DNA of 64,000 nt from Bovifimicola ammoniilytica (GCF_025567085.1 NZ_JAOQJN010000010.1:27855-91854), one strand, 5' to 3'. Shown: positions 1-9,071, counted from the first letter of the stretch. Notes: generated from the sequence alone by a model not told the origin. Translations and numbers: made by a program.

Positions 1-2
1 TT

Positions 3-863
3 GGTGCAGTAAAATTAGATGATAATTTTAAGAAAAAAGGTACATATCAGAAATTGATAAAGCCTGAATTATTTAAGAAGATACATCCAATAGTCACCGG
101 AATTACGAAATTGCAGGATAGAGATTTTACTAATGAGAAGAATTTCAAATATGTTATTAAAGAGTTTTTGAGATGGTGCGGTGACGATTATATATTCTGT
201 ACATATGGTAATCAGGACTTGTATGAATTGCAATGTAATATGAGATACCATAATGTAGAGATACCATGGAAATATCCTTTTAAATATATAGATATACAGA
301 AGATTCTCAGTGTAGAATATAAAGAAGAAATCGAACAGATGTCGTTAGAGAAGGCAGTCAATTTCTTAAAGATTAACCATAAAAGCGTATACCACAGAGC
401 ATTAGGCGATGCAATGTATACAGCAGAAATTCTATGCAGATTAGATAAGGAAAATATAAGAAAATATATTTCAATCGACCATTGTTGTCTGCCAGAGACA
501 GAGAGAATAGCAAAAGATATTGATTTAGGGACAAATAATGAATATATTACACCTATATTTCCTAGTAAAGAGGAGTTGTTAGAGAATACAAAGCTTCACA
601 TTACCAGATGTCCGGAATGTATGAAAAAATGCCGTAAGAAGATAAGATGGTTTTCAGATGGGTCGAAATATCTATGTGTAGCAAAATGTGAAGAACATGG
701 TCTGTTAGAGGGTATAATCAATATTAAGAAGTTATATAATGAAGAGAAATACTATGGAATAAGAAAAGTATATCTGATAAATGAAGAGAAGTATAATCAT
801 ATAGTTGGCAGAAAAGAAGCAATTAAAGAGAAGAGAAGGCAAAAGCGTAAAACACAGAAATAA
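3..863 (+). CDS. DEDDh-family 3'-5' exonuclease, 5' end outside window
   Basis: The reading frame is open from the first bases of the window, so the start lies upstream; the TTG at 54 is only the first start-like codon inside. Visible signatures of the DnaQ/RNase T fold are a TGIT segment near the N-terminus, a YGxxD segment (ExoII-like, with CTYGNQDLYEL) and HRALGD, the His-x4-Asp ExoIII motif that defines the DEDDh subclass. The ExoI Asp-x-Glu must lie before position 3. After the nuclease domain comes a Cys-rich segment (CPECMKKC, then CVAKCEEHG) that could bind zinc, and a basic tail. Family members trim DNA or RNA 3' ends; the exact substrate cannot be told. Followed 20 bp later by a 45-aa membrane peptide. 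Confidence 0.8.
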   Translation, partial: GAVKLDDNFKKKGTYQKLIKPELFKKIHPIVTGITKLQDRDFTNEKNFKYVIKEFLRWCGDDYIFCTYGNQDLYELQCNMRYHNVEIPWKYPFKYIDIQKILSVEYKEEIEQMSLEKAVNFLKINHKSVYHRALGDAMYTAEILCRLDKENIRKYISIDHCCLPETERIAKDIDLGTNNEYITPIFPSKEELLENTKLHITRCPECMKKCRKKIRWFSDGSKYLCVAKCEEHGLLEGIINIKKLYNEEKYYGIRKVYLINEEKYNHIVGRKEAIKEKRRQKRKTQK

Positions 864-883
864 TAAAATAAGAGGAAAGAGAT

Positions 884-1021
884 ATGCGTAAAAAGACATT
901 TGTAGTTATTAAATATATAATCTGCTTTCCTATATATGTTTTGTTAGTCATATTTGGATTTGTAGGTGGTGCAGATTCAAGGGATATATGGGACAATATA
1001 TCAAAATGGATTAATAAGTAA
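884..1021 (+). CDS. 45-aa single-pass membrane peptide
   Basis: ATG at 884 is preceded by AGGAAAG at good spacing. The product has a basic start (MRKKT), one hydrophobic segment of about 22 residues (residues 6-28, FVVIKYIICF then PIYVLLVIFGFVGG) and a short tail ending WINK. It follows the exonuclease by 20 bp and is followed by a terminator-like hairpin, so it is probably the last gene of that operon. No family recognised. The strong ribosome site and clean hydrophobic profile support a real gene. Confidence 0.5.
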   Translation: MRKKTFVVIKYIICFPIYVLLVIFGFVGGADSRDIWDNISKWINK

Positions 1022-1050
1022 TAAAAATTAATTGATTAATTTTTAAATAA

Positions 1051-1102
1051 AAAACTTAGAATAATAATTAAGAAAAATACTTAATATTATTCTAAGTTTT
1101 TT
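1051..1102. terminator. Bidirectional terminator hairpin
   Basis: A long A/T-rich inverted repeat (left arm 1053-1072, right arm 1080-1098, one bulged base) has A-run on the left and T-run on the right. It lies between a plus-strand operon and a minus-strand gene and could stop both. Confidence 0.7.
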
Positions 1103-1193
1103 ACTTACTAGGAAATTTCGTTGAAATTGTCCTAGTAAGTAAAAACGCTCCGCAAGGATCGCACTGCGGCGGAGAATGTCGCAAGCGACATTC
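1101..1193. repeat. Three-hairpin dispersed repeat, type B, copy 1
   Basis: Three consecutive stem-loops: 1103-1140, an imperfect stem with 1148-1153 pairing 1169-1174, and a perfect 9-bp stem with AA loop at 1174-1193. A second copy lies at 13272-13370 in the same plus-strand orientation. The first hairpin differs between copies by a compensated pair (ACTA/TAGT here, ACCA/TGGT there). It sits directly behind the stop of the minus-strand recombinase-like gene. Confidence 0.8.
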
Positions 1194-1203
1194 TTTATTC
1201 TCA

Positions 1204-1953
1204 TTATTCGTTATCCGGAAGTGATTGTTTATAATTCTCAATTAATCCATCAAGTTCTTCTAAGAAACAATCAACACAACCATAGAAAGAATCATTATTA
1301 GTAGGATCGTCGAATTTATTACGGATAGCTGAAAGTTCATCGATAGCGGCTGTTAATCTCTTTCTTCCTGTATCATTAAGATATAAGAGATATCTGCTTC
1401 GCTCATTTTCTTCAGCAGTATTTTTTCTTAATACAACCTGAATATTAGGTTTCTCACCGATGTATCTATAAGTTATGGCAGGTGAAGCATGATTAAACAT
1501 ATGCTGAAGATATGTTATATCACCGGTAGATTTGTAATATCTCCAGGCGTAAGTTTTTCTCATTGTCTGGGCACCAATTGCGGATATTCCAACTGATTGA
1601 CCGACAGCTTTAAATACTCTGTATGCCTGTTCTCTTGATAAAGGTGCAGTAGAATTAGTGTGACCAAGTATAAGATATCCATCAGGATCCTTGCCTTTGA
1701 CTAATTCATCGATAATTTTCTGGTCTTCTTCAGAAAATTCATAAGTTGTCATTATCTCTCTGGCACCTATGGATACAGAAATAGAAGATTTGCCTTTAAC
1801 ATCTTTATTCTTTAATTTAAGTATCTCCTGAAGTGCCATACCTGTTCCAATACCTATCTGAAACATAATATAATATTTATCGTCTACTTTTCTTAATGCC
1901 TGTTTAAATCTTTCTAAAGTTTCATCGTCCTTTATTGGTGCTACCCAACCCAT
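1204..1953 (-). CDS. Tyrosine recombinase/integrase-like protein with altered active site
   Basis: 249 aa, ATG with GAGGTAAT upstream. The C-terminal catalytic fold of tyrosine recombinases is visible. Box I reads GTGMALQEI, where the usual Arg of GLRxxE is Ala. Box II reads QTMRKTYA, with the first His replaced by Gln but Arg kept. Later NHASPAITYRYIG supplies the second His and the nucleophile Tyr. About 90 residues follow that Tyr, a helical extension unusual for integrases. The N-terminal core-binding domain is absent. With Arg I missing, strand cleavage is doubtful, so it may be a DNA-binding derivative. It stands alone with no attachment repeats seen nearby. Confidence 0.65.
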   Translation of the reverse strand: MGWVAPIKDDETLERFKQALRKVDDKYYIMFQIGIGTGMALQEILKLKNKDVKGKSSISVSIGAREIMTTYEFSEEDQKIIDELVKGKDPDGYLILGHTNSTAPLSREQAYRVFKAVGQSVGISAIGAQTMRKTYAWRYYKSTGDITYLQHMFNHASPAITYRYIGEKPNIQVVLRKNTAEENERSRYLLYLNDTGRKRLTAAIDELSAIRNKFDDPTNNDSFYGCVDCFLEELDGLIENYKQSLPDNE

Positions 1954-1990
1954 AATATTACCTCTTTTCTATTAAAATTCTATTAAAATA

Positions 1991-3469
1991 TTAACGTATG
2001 CCTGAACGTTTCTGACGTCTGCGTCTTCTATTACGACGTCTACGTTTTCGGTTAAAGTTTTGAATAACTCTTGTATATCTTATGACTAAGATTATAACTG
2101 CTATAATTATAATTATTGTCAGCAGAATCCAGATATTTATATTTATGGATCCCTTCTTAGGCTTGCTTGTATTAGATTTGGTATTCTTCTTTGGACCAAA
2201 TTCAAATGAGTTATCATTTGAATTAAGAACAAGAGAAGTTCCTCCGACATTCTTGTCCGCATAATAATAAGCTATATTAGCAATCTTACCATCGGTCTGT
2301 TCTGAAGAATCTAAAAAGTCTAATTCAGATTTACAATCTGCAAGCGTAACACCTTTAGGAAGTACAACATTTCCTTCTGTACCTAATTCTATAAGAGGTG
2401 TACTTGAACCAAAAACAGTATCGAGTTTGTTAGTTGAATTACTAAAAGAGAAATTCTTTTCATTCTCCGATACATTTGAAAGTGAGAAATTATTAAAACC
2501 ATAATCTAATAATAACTTTGTGTCATTATATACATTTGCACCGTTAGAACGCATAACAACACTTATAAGTGTCATACCATTACGTCTTGCGAATGTAACA
2601 AGTGTTGTGCCTGACTGATCAACATATCCTGTCTTACCACCTAGGATTCCTTCATAATAAACAGGATTATTAGGAAACATCATCTGATGTCTGTTAGCTA
2701 TAGGCAGAGTCTCCGATTGCTTATTAGTAGCAGGAATAGTATATGTAGTATTAGATTCTATTTTAAGAAATTCATCATTAGCAGCCGCAGCTCTCGTAAT
2801 CATAGCCATATCATAACAAGTAGTGTAGTGGTCCTCTAAGAACAAACCATGAGGATTGGCAAAATGACTGTCTGTAGCACCTGCCTCTTTGGCACGTGCA
2901 TTCATCATATCTGCAAATACAGAAATAGCAACTTTTGATTCATCATATTCCTGGCCGGATGCCTTAAGTTCGGATATCTTCTGGGCATAAGCATCACTTT
3001 TTCTTGCTACATATTCGGCAACAGCATTAGCTGCTTCATTAGCTGATTTAAGCATAACAGCATAAAGAGAATCTTTTAATGATAGTAATTCACCTTCCTG
3101 TCTGGCAATGTGAGCTGCACCAGATTCTAAGGAATATATGTCATAGTGATAGTATTCAACCATATCTGAAAGATTACCATTCTCTAATGCTATTAATGTA
3201 GTTAGAATCTTTGTAATACTTGCAGGATACATCTTCTTGTGGCAGTCTTTATCATATAATACTGCACCTGTAGATGCTTCAATCAGAACTCCGGTTTCAG
3301 CATAAATGTCGGGGTAGGCAGGCCAGTTTTGTTCACCGTCTGCGTAAACATTTACCTCTGAATTGTGGATAAACACTGAAAAAATTATGGTTAATGTTAA
3401 TAAAACACTTATATATCTGTAAAATGCAGGAGAAGAAGATGTTCTGCATCCGTTATTTACTTTATTCAT
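1991..3469 (-). CDS. Serine-type D-alanyl-D-alanine carboxypeptidase (S11, DacF/PBP5-like)
   Basis: Trims the terminal D-Ala of peptidoglycan stem peptides outside the membrane. The three penicillin-binding motifs are present: SITK (SxxK), SAN (SxN) and KTG in GGKTGYVDQSG. Order is signal sequence, catalytic domain, the smaller S11 C-terminal domain (LDTVFGSSTPLIELG onwards), a transmembrane helix (ININIWILLTIIIIIAVIILV region) and a strongly Arg/Lys-rich tail, so it is anchored by its C-terminus. The start MNKVNNG at 3469 is preferred over the upstream ATG at 3532 because a consensus promoter lies at 3504-3532. Monocistronic. Confidence 0.9.
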   Translation of the reverse strand: MNKVNNGCRTSSSPAFYRYISVLLTLTIIFSVFIHNSEVNVYADGEQNWPAYPDIYAETGVLIEASTGAVLYDKDCHKKMYPASITKILTTLIALENGNLSDMVEYYHYDIYSLESGAAHIARQEGELLSLKDSLYAVMLKSANEAANAVAEYVARKSDAYAQKISELKASGQEYDESKVAISVFADMMNARAKEAGATDSHFANPHGLFLEDHYTTCYDMAMITRAAAANDEFLKIESNTTYTIPATNKQSETLPIANRHQMMFPNNPVYYEGILGGKTGYVDQSGTTLVTFARRNGMTLISVVMRSNGANVYNDTKLLLDYGFNNFSLSNVSENEKNFSFSNSTNKLDTVFGSSTPLIELGTEGNVVLPKGVTLADCKSELDFLDSSEQTDGKIANIAYYYADKNVGGTSLVLNSNDNSFEFGPKKNTKSNTSKPKKGSININIWILLTIIIIIAVIILVIRYTRVIQNFNRKRRRRNRRRRRQKRSGIR

Positions 3470-3503
3470 AAGGAAAAATCTGCCTTTCAATTTGATAGAT
3501 ATT

Positions 3504-3532
3504 ATTATACACAATATAAAATAAAAATGCAA
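3504..3532 (-). promoter_or_regulatory. Sigma-A promoter of the carboxypeptidase gene
   Basis: On the minus strand TTGCAT and TATAAT are separated by exactly 17 bp, about 35 bp upstream of the chosen start codon. Confidence 0.75.
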
Positions 3533-3615
3533 CTAATTAATGTTACGTTTTATATAAAAATATTTTGTTGCATAATATATAGATATATTGTTAAATATGT
3601 TTAAACAGAAAAATG

Positions 3616-3639
3616 ACCATACCTCAATTGAAGTATGGT
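3616..3639 (-). terminator. Terminator of the V-ATPase operon
   Basis: Inverted repeat with ACCATAC and GTATGGT arms, followed on the minus strand by a T-rich run, 44 bp after the last ATPase gene. Confidence 0.65.
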
Positions 3640-3682
3640 TATCTCTCGTATCAGCCTGATATTAAAATATCATTTAAGTATA

Positions 3683-4315
3683 TTATCGGCTTTGTTTGCT
3701 GGAATTCATACGCTTAATAACCTTAAGTCGTGTAAATTCTTCACGTTCTTTTTCTTCTAATGCATTTGAAATAGTAGTGGTTAATTCCTGATATGCAGGA
3801 ATTGTAATATTCTGAAGTGCATTAGCACGCTTCTGCGTTTTCTTAATATTGTGAGCAAGACGGTAGGCAGAATTCTCAACCATAGACAGTTCAATGGTAA
3901 GTTCTTTAACCTTTTCGAAACCATGCTTTGCAGCATCTAAAGATTCTCTGGTACTGTAAAATGCATAGTCAGGAGTATCTTTTCTCTCATTGTCATATTC
4001 GACAAGAGGAATTTCAGTACCCATAATACTACGTGTTTTAATCTTAATGGAATCTTCGATAGGAATTGCATATGCAAATGCATTTACTTCGTTAATTCCC
4101 ATTTCAATATTAGCTTTTTGCAAAGCCTTATATGCTTCTGTATATGTGTTATCAATTTTACTCTGAATACTCTCTGCCTTTGAGATAAGCTCCATTAGTT
4201 CACGAATAAGTATGTTTCTTTTCTTATCCATTAACTCATATCCCTGTTTAGCAAGAGCTAAAGAGTTTTTTGCAATTATAAGGTTGCCCTTTGTGGGGAA
4301 TGTATTTGGATTCAT
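3683..4315 (-). CDS. ntpD: V/A-type ATPase subunit D (central shaft)
   Basis: About 210 aa, almost entirely helical and charged, as expected for the rotor shaft that sits in the A3B3 head and couples to subunit F. It opens MNPNTFPTKGNLIIAK, matching the family's NPT-start with long N- and C-terminal helices. The preferred ATG is at 4315; an ATG at 4324 lies too close to the AAGG for good spacing. Last gene of the nine-gene operon, 26 bp after subunit B, and followed by a terminator. Confidence 0.9.
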   Translation of the reverse strand: MNPNTFPTKGNLIIAKNSLALAKQGYELMDKKRNILIRELMELISKAESIQSKIDNTYTEAYKALQKANIEMGINEVNAFAYAIPIEDSIKIKTRSIMGTEIPLVEYDNERKDTPDYAFYSTRESLDAAKHGFEKVKELTIELSMVENSAYRLAHNIKKTQKRANALQNITIPAYQELTTTISNALEEKEREEFTRLKVIKRMNSSKQSR

Positions 4316-4341
4316 ATATACCATACCTTTCTCAAATACAA

Positions 4342-5742
4342 TTAATTAAGCTCTAAATCATCTGTATAATTATCATAATACTTATCAAGAATCTTGGTAT
4401 CGATTCGGTCTAGTTCTTCTTTTGGCAGCATATGAAGTAATTTCCAGCCCAAATCCAAGGTAGTGATGATATCTCTGTTCTCGTAGTCTTTCTGTCCTAC
4501 AAAATGACGTTCAAATGCGTTACCAAATGCAAGATATTTCTTATCAGTATCAGAAAGTTCATCTTCACCGATTACTGATGCTAAGGCTCTTGCTTCACCA
4601 ACTTTCGCATAGGATGAGAATAACTGGTTGGCAACTGACTGGTGGTCGTCCCTTGTGAAGCCTTCACCGATACCATCTTTCATAAGACGTGAAAGTGATG
4701 GCAGAACATTAATTGGAGGATAGATTGACTGACCATGTAATGTACGGTCTAGAACTATCTGTCCCTCAGTAATATATCCTGTTAAGTCAGGAATTGGATG
4801 AGTAATATCATCATTAGGCATTGTAAGTATAGGAATCTGGGTTACAGAACCCTTACTGTTGTTAGCTATACCTGCACGTTCATAGATAGTTGCAAGTTCA
4901 CTGTATAAATATCCGGGATAACCTTTACGTGATGGAATCTCGCCTTTTGAAGATGAAACCTCACGCATAGCCTCTGCAAATGATGTCATATCAGTTAAGA
5001 TTACAAGAACGTGTTTACCTTCATCAAATGCAAGGTATTCAGCAGCCGTTAAAGCAACCTTAGGAGTAATAAGTCTTTCTACAACAGGATCATTTGCAAG
5101 ATTTAAGAACATTACAACGTGGTCAGATACACCACTTTCATCAAATGTCTTTCTGAAATAATCAGCTACATCATGTTTAACGCCCATTGCACCAAAGATT
5201 ACTACAAGTTCTTCGTCAGAGTCATCTCCAAGAGAAGCCTGTTTAACAATCTGTGCTGCAAGTTCATTATGTGGAAGACCATTTCCGGAGAAGATAGGAA
5301 GCTTCTGTCCACGAATAAGTGTTGTAAGTCCATCAATTGCAGATATACCTGTTCTGATGTAGTTACGTGGATATTCACGAGTTACAGGGTTAAGTGGCTT
5401 ACCATTAACATCCCTCTTTATATCTGAAATGATTGGTCCCATACCATCGATTGGTTTACCGATACCATTAAATGTTCTTCCTAATATGTCTAAAGAAAGA
5501 GGAATCATAAGTGGATGTCCTGTAAGTTTTGTATGGGTATTTGTAAGTGACATATTCTCAGAACCCTCAAATACCTGGATAATAGCCTTATCTTCGTAAA
5601 TCTCGATAATTCTTCCAAGTTTCTTATGAGGATCATTATCTAATGTAAGTTCAACAATTTCATCATATGCGGCATTAGAAACACCTTCTAGTGCTACAAG
5701 AGGGCCTTTTATTTCACTAAGACCTAAATATTCAATAGCCAT
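4342..5742 (-). CDS. ntpB: V/A-type ATPase subunit B (non-catalytic)
   Basis: 466 aa, the usual family length. Forms the A3B3 ring with subunit A at non-catalytic nucleotide sites. The Walker A position is degenerate (FSGNGLPHNE), the hallmark of B subunits, and GRTFNGIGKPIDG and the conserved SYAKVGEARALASVIGEDELS segment are present. ATG at 5742 has AGGAGG nearby. It starts 13 bp after subunit A, so the two ring genes are translationally close. Confidence 0.97.
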   Translation of the reverse strand: MAIEYLGLSEIKGPLVALEGVSNAAYDEIVELTLDNDPHKKLGRIIEIYEDKAIIQVFEGSENMSLTNTHTKLTGHPLMIPLSLDILGRTFNGIGKPIDGMGPIISDIKRDVNGKPLNPVTREYPRNYIRTGISAIDGLTTLIRGQKLPIFSGNGLPHNELAAQIVKQASLGDDSDEELVVIFGAMGVKHDVADYFRKTFDESGVSDHVVMFLNLANDPVVERLITPKVALTAAEYLAFDEGKHVLVILTDMTSFAEAMREVSSSKGEIPSRKGYPGYLYSELATIYERAGIANNSKGSVTQIPILTMPNDDITHPIPDLTGYITEGQIVLDRTLHGQSIYPPINVLPSLSRLMKDGIGEGFTRDDHQSVANQLFSSYAKVGEARALASVIGEDELSDTDKKYLAFGNAFERHFVGQKDYENRDIITTLDLGWKLLHMLPKEELDRIDTKILDKYYDNYTDDLELN

Positions 5743-5755
5743 TTTCTAATACCTC

Positions 5756-7528
5756 CTATCCATTCTTTCTCATTACTTCATCATAGAATGTATCAATATA
5801 TTTCTTATAATCATCAAACATTTCCAAGTGGTCATTTGGAATGTCGTATTTGATTGCTATTATTTTCTCGAAAATATCATTTTCTTTTAATACACTCATT
5901 GGCATACCTAATCCGATAAGTGCGCGGGCTTTATTATTGAGGTATAAAATTGTTCTCATCATAAGATTCTGCTTCTCAAGTGATACGCAGGTATCATCTT
6001 TATGGAAAGCATTCTGTTGTAAGAAACCAAGACGTATAACACGGGCAATTTCAAGTGTCAGCTTCTGGTCATCAGGAAGAACATCACTACCAATAAGTTT
6101 AACAATCTCTATAAGACTGCTTTCCTGGTTAAGTATTGCAAGAATCTCATTTCTGTTAGATACGAAATCGTTTGCAACATTTTCATTATACCAAGGTGCA
6201 AGGTCTAATAAATATTCTGAATAACTTGTAAGCCAGTGAATGGCTGGGAAATGTCTTGCATAAGCAAGTGATTTATCAAGTCCCCAGAAACATCTTACGA
6301 AACGTTTAGTATTCTGTGTAACTGGTTCAGAGAAGTCACCACCCTGTGGAGAAACAGCACCGATTATAGATACTGAACCCTCTGTACAGTTAAGATTCTG
6401 TACATAACCCGCTCTTTCATAGAATGCTGATAACTTACTTGCAAGGTATGCAGGGAAACCTTCTTCAGCAGGCATTTCTTCAAGACGGCCTGATAATTCA
6501 CGAAGGGCCTCTGCCCATCTTGATGTTGAGTCTGCCATAATTGCTACATGGTAACCCATATCTCTGTAATATTCTGCAAGTGTAATACCTGTGTAAATAC
6601 TTGCCTCACGTGCAGCCACAGGCATATTAGATGTATTTGCAATAAGGGTGGTTCTATCCATAAGAGGATTACCTGACTTAGGGTCAACTAACTTAGAGAA
6701 ATCTTCAAGAACCTGTGTCATCTCATTACCACGCTCACCACAACCAATGTATACGATAATGTCAGCATCTGACCATTTAGCTATCTGGTGCTGTGTCATT
6801 GTCTTACCTGTACCGAAACCACCTGGAATAGCCGCTGTACCACCCTTAGCAATAGGGAAGAGTGTATCAAGGATACGCTGACCTGTAACAAGTGGCTTTG
6901 TAGATGGGAAACGCTTGTTAATAGGACGTGGAACTCGAATTGGCCATTTCTGCGTCATTGTAAGTTCTAAGTCTGTACCATCTTTCTGTGTTATGGTTAC
7001 GATAGTTTCATTAATAGTATACTCACCATCAGATACAACACTTTTAACTGTACCTGAAATATATGGAGGAACCATACATTTATGAACAATAGCAGAGGTC
7101 TCTGGAACTTCAGCTATTATTGTGCCACCCTGGACTTCATCACCGGGTGCTACTGTAATATGAGTATTCCATTTCTTAGAAGTATCAAGGGAATCTACAC
7201 TGATACCTCTTGAAATATAGATACCGGACTGTTTAGCAATATCACTTAATGGACGTTCAATACCGTCGAATATGTTGTGAATGATACCGGGTGCAAGAGT
7301 AACGAATATAGAACTACCTGTAGAATATACAAGGTCTCCGGGTTTAAGACCTGAGGTCTCTTCATATACCTGGATTGTTGTCATCTCAGATGTAAGTCCG
7401 ATTACTTCACCGACTAATTTCTCATCACTAACATAGACCATTTCGCCCATTTTAAATGCGGTACGACCTTTTATGTAGATGACCGGTCCGTTTATACCAT
7501 AAATTTTACCTGTTAATTCATTATTCAT
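5756..7528 (-). CDS. ntpA: V/A-type ATPase catalytic subunit A
   Basis: 590 aa, the usual length including the non-homologous insert that separates A from F-type beta. Walker A reads PGGFGTGKT, followed by GCGERGNEM and the Walker B region VAIMADSTSRWAEALRE. It hydrolyses or makes ATP in the soluble head. AGGAGG precedes the ATG at 7528. It stands 11 bp behind subunit E. Confidence 0.97.
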   Translation of the reverse strand: MNNELTGKIYGINGPVIYIKGRTAFKMGEMVYVSDEKLVGEVIGLTSEMTTIQVYEETSGLKPGDLVYSTGSSIFVTLAPGIIHNIFDGIERPLSDIAKQSGIYISRGISVDSLDTSKKWNTHITVAPGDEVQGGTIIAEVPETSAIVHKCMVPPYISGTVKSVVSDGEYTINETIVTITQKDGTDLELTMTQKWPIRVPRPINKRFPSTKPLVTGQRILDTLFPIAKGGTAAIPGGFGTGKTMTQHQIAKWSDADIIVYIGCGERGNEMTQVLEDFSKLVDPKSGNPLMDRTTLIANTSNMPVAAREASIYTGITLAEYYRDMGYHVAIMADSTSRWAEALRELSGRLEEMPAEEGFPAYLASKLSAFYERAGYVQNLNCTEGSVSIIGAVSPQGGDFSEPVTQNTKRFVRCFWGLDKSLAYARHFPAIHWLTSYSEYLLDLAPWYNENVANDFVSNRNEILAILNQESSLIEIVKLIGSDVLPDDQKLTLEIARVIRLGFLQQNAFHKDDTCVSLEKQNLMMRTILYLNNKARALIGLGMPMSVLKENDIFEKIIAIKYDIPNDHLEMFDDYKKYIDTFYDEVMRKNG

Positions 7529-7539
7529 GGAGCAACCTC

Positions 7540-8112
7540 CTAAAATGTAATTGTGTAGTCAGTTTTTATTTCATTTATTTTGTAATTAAATGAGTTGTCT
7601 ACAAGAATATTTCTGGCAGGAATAATTGCTCTCATTCCTCTGCCAAAAGAATATTTGCTTATAGATATGGCTACACCTGTTTTAGCTTCGAGATAATCTT
7701 TTTTGTCAGCATCTAAAGGGTCAATATATATTGTAATATCTGATTCAGGTGCTATTTCAATAGAAGATTTTATCTCATTTACCAGAAGATTCTTATAATC
7801 CTCTGTTTCAAAATAGTCATTTAACATTTTCTGTACTTCATCAAAAAGTAATTCTTTTAAATTATCTTTCTTATGAGTAAGTTTTCTTCGAATATGCTGC
7901 TGTTGTAAAGAAAAATCTTTACTAAATTCACGTCTGATGCTTTCCATCTGGGTATGTTCCTGAATCTCCCATTTCTTAATAGCATCTTTTTTATAATTTT
8001 CAAACTGTATATTTAAGCCTTCTTTATATTCTTCAACAAGACTGGCTTTTTTCTGCATGGCAGAATTCATAGAAACTTCCATAAAGTGTTGTAATTTATC
8101 GTTAATATTCAT
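7540..8112 (-). CDS. ntpE: V/A-type ATPase subunit E (peripheral stalk)
   Basis: About 190 aa. The N-terminal half is one long charged coiled coil (roughly residues 5-105, rich in Lys, Glu and Gln), and the C-terminal half is the mixed domain that contacts the A3B3 head. It forms the stator with the small G/H protein encoded at the operon's 5' end. ATG at 8112 has GAGG 4 bases upstream; an ATG 12 bp earlier is possible. Assignment rests on gene order and profile more than on motifs. Confidence 0.85.
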   Translation of the reverse strand: MNINDKLQHFMEVSMNSAMQKKASLVEEYKEGLNIQFENYKKDAIKKWEIQEHTQMESIRREFSKDFSLQQQHIRRKLTHKKDNLKELLFDEVQKMLNDYFETEDYKNLLVNEIKSSIEIAPESDITIYIDPLDADKKDYLEAKTGVAISISKYSFGRGMRAIIPARNILVDNSFNYKINEIKTDYTITF

Positions 8113-8153
8113 ATTGCCTCGCATTCTGCCACTTAAAAAATGTGGCTAAAACA

Positions 8154-8462
8154 TTAAAGTTTAAGTCCTATGGCTTCACTTACATAAGATGTAATAAAGT
8201 CGCTGCGACGTCCGCTGCCATGTCTGTCAGGAATCTCGACAAGAAGTGGTTGCTTACGGTTAAGCTTTATATCATCTATGATTTCAGGAAACTCAAAACT
8301 TAATTTCTCTGTTATGAGAATAATACCAATCTCTTTATCAGATAAGGCATTATTTAAGGCATCTTTTAATTCGCCTTTTTCGTGGACGACTACGCCTTCA
8401 ATACCGGCTAGTCGCAACCCTGTCTGGGTATCTACGTTATCACTGATTAAAAATATCTTCAT
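8154..8462 (-). CDS. ntpF: V/A-type ATPase subunit F (rotor)
   Basis: About 102 aa, alpha/beta fold beginning MKIFLISDNVDTQTGLRLAGIEG and containing the acidic GIILITEKL strand typical of subunit F, which caps the D shaft. Start at 8462 is fixed by GGAG six bases upstream. The upstream sequence on the minus strand is CTCCGGAATGGAG, the same ribosome-site context seen at three other genes in this window. Separated from the K gene by 123 bp holding two stem-loops. Confidence 0.88.
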   Translation of the reverse strand: MKIFLISDNVDTQTGLRLAGIEGVVVHEKGELKDALNNALSDKEIGIILITEKLSFEFPEIIDDIKLNRKQPLLVEIPDRHGSGRRSDFITSYVSEAIGLKL

Positions 8463-8500
8463 ACTGGTCTCCATTCCGGAGCGTTTTATGACAGGACAGA

Positions 8501-8563
8501 CATGAAATTACTCAGGATTTAAGTAATTTCATGTTGTATAAAATAATACCTGGTATTATTTTA
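8501..8563 (-). other. Two perfect stem-loops between V-ATPase genes K and F
   Basis: Arms 8501-8512 and 8522-8533 pair over 12 bp, and arms 8539-8550 and 8552-8563 pair over 12 bp around a tight turn. This is the only large gap in the operon. It lies after the gene for the ring subunit K, which is needed in many copies, so RNA processing or partial termination that raises K output is a plausible role. That role is inference. Confidence 0.7.
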
Positions 8564-8585
8564 CATTTGTCTCCACTCCTGTATC

Positions 8586-9020
8586 TTACAATTTACTTAA
8601 AATCATGAATGAGATAATAAGTCCGTAAAGAGCAACACCTTCGGCAAGACCTACGAAGATAAGTGATTTACCAAGGATACTCTGGTCTTCACTAATTGCA
8701 CCAAGAGCTGCACTTGCTGCACTTGCAACGGCGATACCACCACCGATACAAGATAAGCCTGTAACTAATGCTGCACCGATATAACCAAGACCTGTTGCAA
8801 GACCACTTGAAGTAGCTGTAGTAGTAGCTTCAGCGGCTGAAACATTACCTGTAAACATTACTATCTGTGAAATAATTAAGATGCCGAAGAAAGAAATTAT
8901 ATTAATAGCGAGGCTCTTCTTATAATGACCTCTTGATTTTTCTCCAATGGCATATGCTCCAAATGGAACTACAATACTAAGAATAAGTGCGATTGCTAAA
9001 GTGATTTTTACTGCTAACAT
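8586..9020 (-). CDS. ntpK: V/A-type ATPase membrane ring subunit K (proteolipid)
   Basis: 144 aa with four predicted membrane segments. Only the second hairpin keeps the ring-type pattern: Gly/Ala-rich helix 3 (GGGIAVASAASAALGAI) and helix 4 with the ion-binding Glu in FVGLAEGVALYGLI. The first hairpin has no carboxylate. A Gln in helix 3 that helps bind sodium in the Enterococcus protein aligns with Val here, and AEG replaces VET at the carboxylate. This leans towards protons over sodium, but is only inference. AAGGAGG precedes the ATG. Confidence 0.93.
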   Translation of the reverse strand: MLAVKITLAIALILSIVVPFGAYAIGEKSRGHYKKSLAINIISFFGILIISQIVMFTGNVSAAEATTTATSSGLATGLGYIGAALVTGLSCIGGGIAVASAASAALGAISEDQSILGKSLIFVGLAEGVALYGLIISFMILSKL

Positions 9021-9071
9021 AAATTAATCCTCCTTAAATTCGTAAGTTATTCTGATAATAATCAGTTTTAT

